Source: CAYSIX01 sp964431205 | GTDB lineage: Bacteria; Planctomycetota; Phycisphaerae; Phycisphaerales; Phycisphaeraceae | Direction: 5' to 3' | Length of the DNA: 31,516 nucleotides | Assembly: GCA_964431205.1 (NCBI GenBank) | Contig: CAYSIX010000012.1 | Coordinates: 1-31,516, forward strand | Shown: positions 30,225 to 31,516 of the stretch, in pieces | Layout: each line of letters opens with the position of its first letter | Numbering within the stretch: position 1 is the stretch's first letter | Notes under the pieces: model-generated | Databases searched by the model: none | Seen by the model: only the letters and a program-made list of their open reading frames with translations | Told to the model about the DNA's origin: nothing | Translations under genes and position numbers: made by a program

Positions 30225-31516
30225 CTACGGCGCGGCGCCACGGCGACCGAAGATGATGTACAGCATCGGCAGGACGAAGAGGGTCAGGGCGGTGGAGGTG
30301 ACGACGCCGCCGATGACGACGGTGGCCAGCGGCCGCTGGACCTCGGCGCCGACGCCGGTGGAAATCGCCATGGGCAGGAAGCCGGCGGCGTCGGTGACGG
30401 CGGTGGCGAGGACGGGGCGGAGGCGCTGGCGTGCGGCGTTCATGACCGCGTCGCGCAGGGGTTGGCCGGCGTCGCGGAAGTTGCGGATGGCGCTGACCAT
30501 GATCTGGCCGTTGAGCACCGCGATGCCGGACAGAGCGATGAAGCCTATCGCCGCGCTGACGCTGAACGGAATCTCCCGCAGCCACAGCGCGTACACCCCG
30601 CCGATCAGCGCGAACGGGATGCCCGTGTAGATCAGCAGCACGTCGCGCAGGTCGCGCATGCTCAGGCACAGCAGGATGAACACCAGCAGCAGCGTGGCGG
30701 GAACGACCAGCGACAGGCGGTTCTGCGCGCGCCGGAGGTTCTCGAACTGCCCGCCCCACTCGACGACATACCCCTCGGACAGGTCCACCTCCTGCTCGAT
30801 CCGCTCGCGTGCCTCGCCGACGAACGAGGTCACGTCCCGGCCGACGACGTTGCACTGCACGCGGATCAGCCGACGCCCCCACTCGCGGTTGATCGTGGAC
30901 AGGCCCTCGGTCTGCTCGATCGACGCGACCGAGCGCAACGGCAACCGCTGACCGGATTCGGTGGGCACGATCGTCTCGGCTAGCGCGTCGGCGTGACGAC
31001 GATGCTCGTCGGGCAGACGGACGACCAGGTCGAAGTGGCGCTGGCCCTCGTACACCTCGCCGACGGTGCGCCCGCCGACGGCCTCGACGAACTCGAGCAC
31101 GTGCCGCGCCGGCACACCATGCCTCGCGATCGCCCGCTGATCGACGCGCACCTGCAGCATCGGCTGGCCGGTGAGCTGGTCGACCGCGATGTCCGACGCC
31201 CCGGGGATCTGGAGCAGGGCGCGTTGGATGTCGTCGCTGATCCGCACCAGCTCGTCGAAGTCGTCGCCGTAGATCTTGATGCCCAGGTCGGACCGGATGC
31301 CCGAGATCATCTCGTTGAGGCGCATCTCGATCGGCTGGGTGAAGACCATGTTCAGCCCGGGCAGGTCGGCCAGCTCCTGCTGCATCGCGGCGACGAGCTC
31401 GGCCTGGCTGGTGGCGCGGGTCCATTGCTCGCGCGGCTTGAGCGAGATGAAGATGTCGGTCAGCTCCGTGCCCATCGGGTCGGTGGCGACCTCGGCGGTG
31501 CCGATGCGGCTCCAGA
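30225..31516 (-). CDS. RND efflux pump inner-membrane subunit, CusA/CzcA-like (5' partial)
   Basis: This is the C-terminal part (about 430 residues) of a large RND transporter driven by proton motive force, exporting metals or drugs together with a membrane-fusion and an outer-membrane protein. The frame stays open to the window end, so the N-terminal half lies outside. Visible are the periplasmic segment with EMRLNEMISGIRSDLGIKIYG, PMLQVRVDQRAIARHGV and INREWGRRLIRVQ, then several membrane helices: LVVPATLLLVFILLCLSM, VLLIYTGIPFALIGGVYAL, SAAIGFIALSGIAVLNG, and a final block TAVTDAAGFLPMAIST followed by PLATVVIGGVVTSTALTLFVLPMLY. The last block is the signature of the heavy-metal efflux branch, though metal specificity cannot be read here. 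TAG at 30225-30227 ends it. No metal regulator is visible downstream. Confidence 0.92.
   Translation of the reverse strand, partial: WSRIGTAEVATDPMGTELTDIFISLKPREQWTRATSQAELVAAMQQELADLPGLNMVFTQPIEMRLNEMISGIRSDLGIKIYGDDFDELVRISDDIQRALLQIPGASDIAVDQLTGQPMLQVRVDQRAIARHGVPARHVLEFVEAVGGRTVGEVYEGQRHFDLVVRLPDEHRRHADALAETIVPTESGQRLPLRSVASIEQTEGLSTINREWGRRLIRVQCNVVGRDVTSFVGEARERIEQEVDLSEGYVVEWGGQFENLRRAQNRLSLVVPATLLLVFILLCLSMRDLRDVLLIYTGIPFALIGGVYALWLREIPFSVSAAIGFIALSGIAVLNGQIMVSAIRNFRDAGQPLRDAVMNAARQRLRPVLATAVTDAAGFLPMAISTGVGAEVQRPLATVVIGGVVTSTALTLFVLPMLYIIFGRRGAAP

Noticed and set aside
1..31516. CRISPR arrays, tRNA or rRNA genes, insertion sequences
   Set aside because: Looked for by eye on both strands; no regularly spaced repeats, tRNA-like cloverleaf ends, rRNA core sequences or transposase genes were found.

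Overview
The window is GC-rich, gene-dense bacterial chromosome. A PEP-CTERM-tailed protein with dockerin-like repeats, an H-X-DG-type pseudopilin and a DUF6807 protein point to a planctomycete, probably a member of the Phycisphaerae. This assignment is inferred from gene content; there is no rRNA gene in the window. I see no tRNA, CRISPR array or insertion sequence.

Positions 1-9036 hold plus-strand housekeeping genes: the 3' part of purL, an MFS transporter, a complete DNA polymerase I, an ABC exporter half-transporter and a class I methyltransferase. Several have a -10-like box only 6-8 nt before the start codon and no Shine-Dalgarno, which suggests leaderless transcripts. Positions 9067-15432 are mixed: a GT4 glycosyltransferase, an acidic conserved hypothetical, a stand-alone LigD-phosphoesterase-like protein, a TPR lipoprotein, a short ribosome hibernation factor, a DUF2784 membrane protein, a FIST sensory-domain protein and a nitroreductase.

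Positions 15467-29643 form the main functional unit, a xylan-utilisation locus. On the minus strand lies a six-gene run: secreted GH10, GH52 beta-xylosidase, DUF6807 protein, Gfo/Idh/MocA oxidoreductase, cupin protein and a divergent secreted GH10. The four middle genes are joined by 4-bp ATGA overlaps. On the plus strand, from the same intergenic region, run a pseudopilin, a dockerin-like/PEP-CTERM protein and a cytoplasmic GH10 xylanase. A LacI-family regulator closes the cluster. Two promoters with perfect TTGACA -35 boxes fire outward from the 24.2-24.8 kb intergenic region, and each has a cre-like LacI operator just downstream of its predicted start. Matching operators occur upstream of lacI and, more weakly, between the third xylanase and lacI.

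The model is as follows. Secreted GH10 enzymes cut xylan outside the cytoplasm. The cytoplasmic GH10 and GH52 reduce imported xylo-oligosaccharides to xylose. The DUF6807/oxidoreductase/cupin trio performs an unknown step on the sugars. The two surface-type proteins may help hold or take up the polymer. No transporter, xylose isomerase or xylulokinase is present in the window. Beyond a region of about 580 bp with no convincing gene lies the C-terminal part of a CusA/CzcA-type RND efflux pump, cut by the window end.
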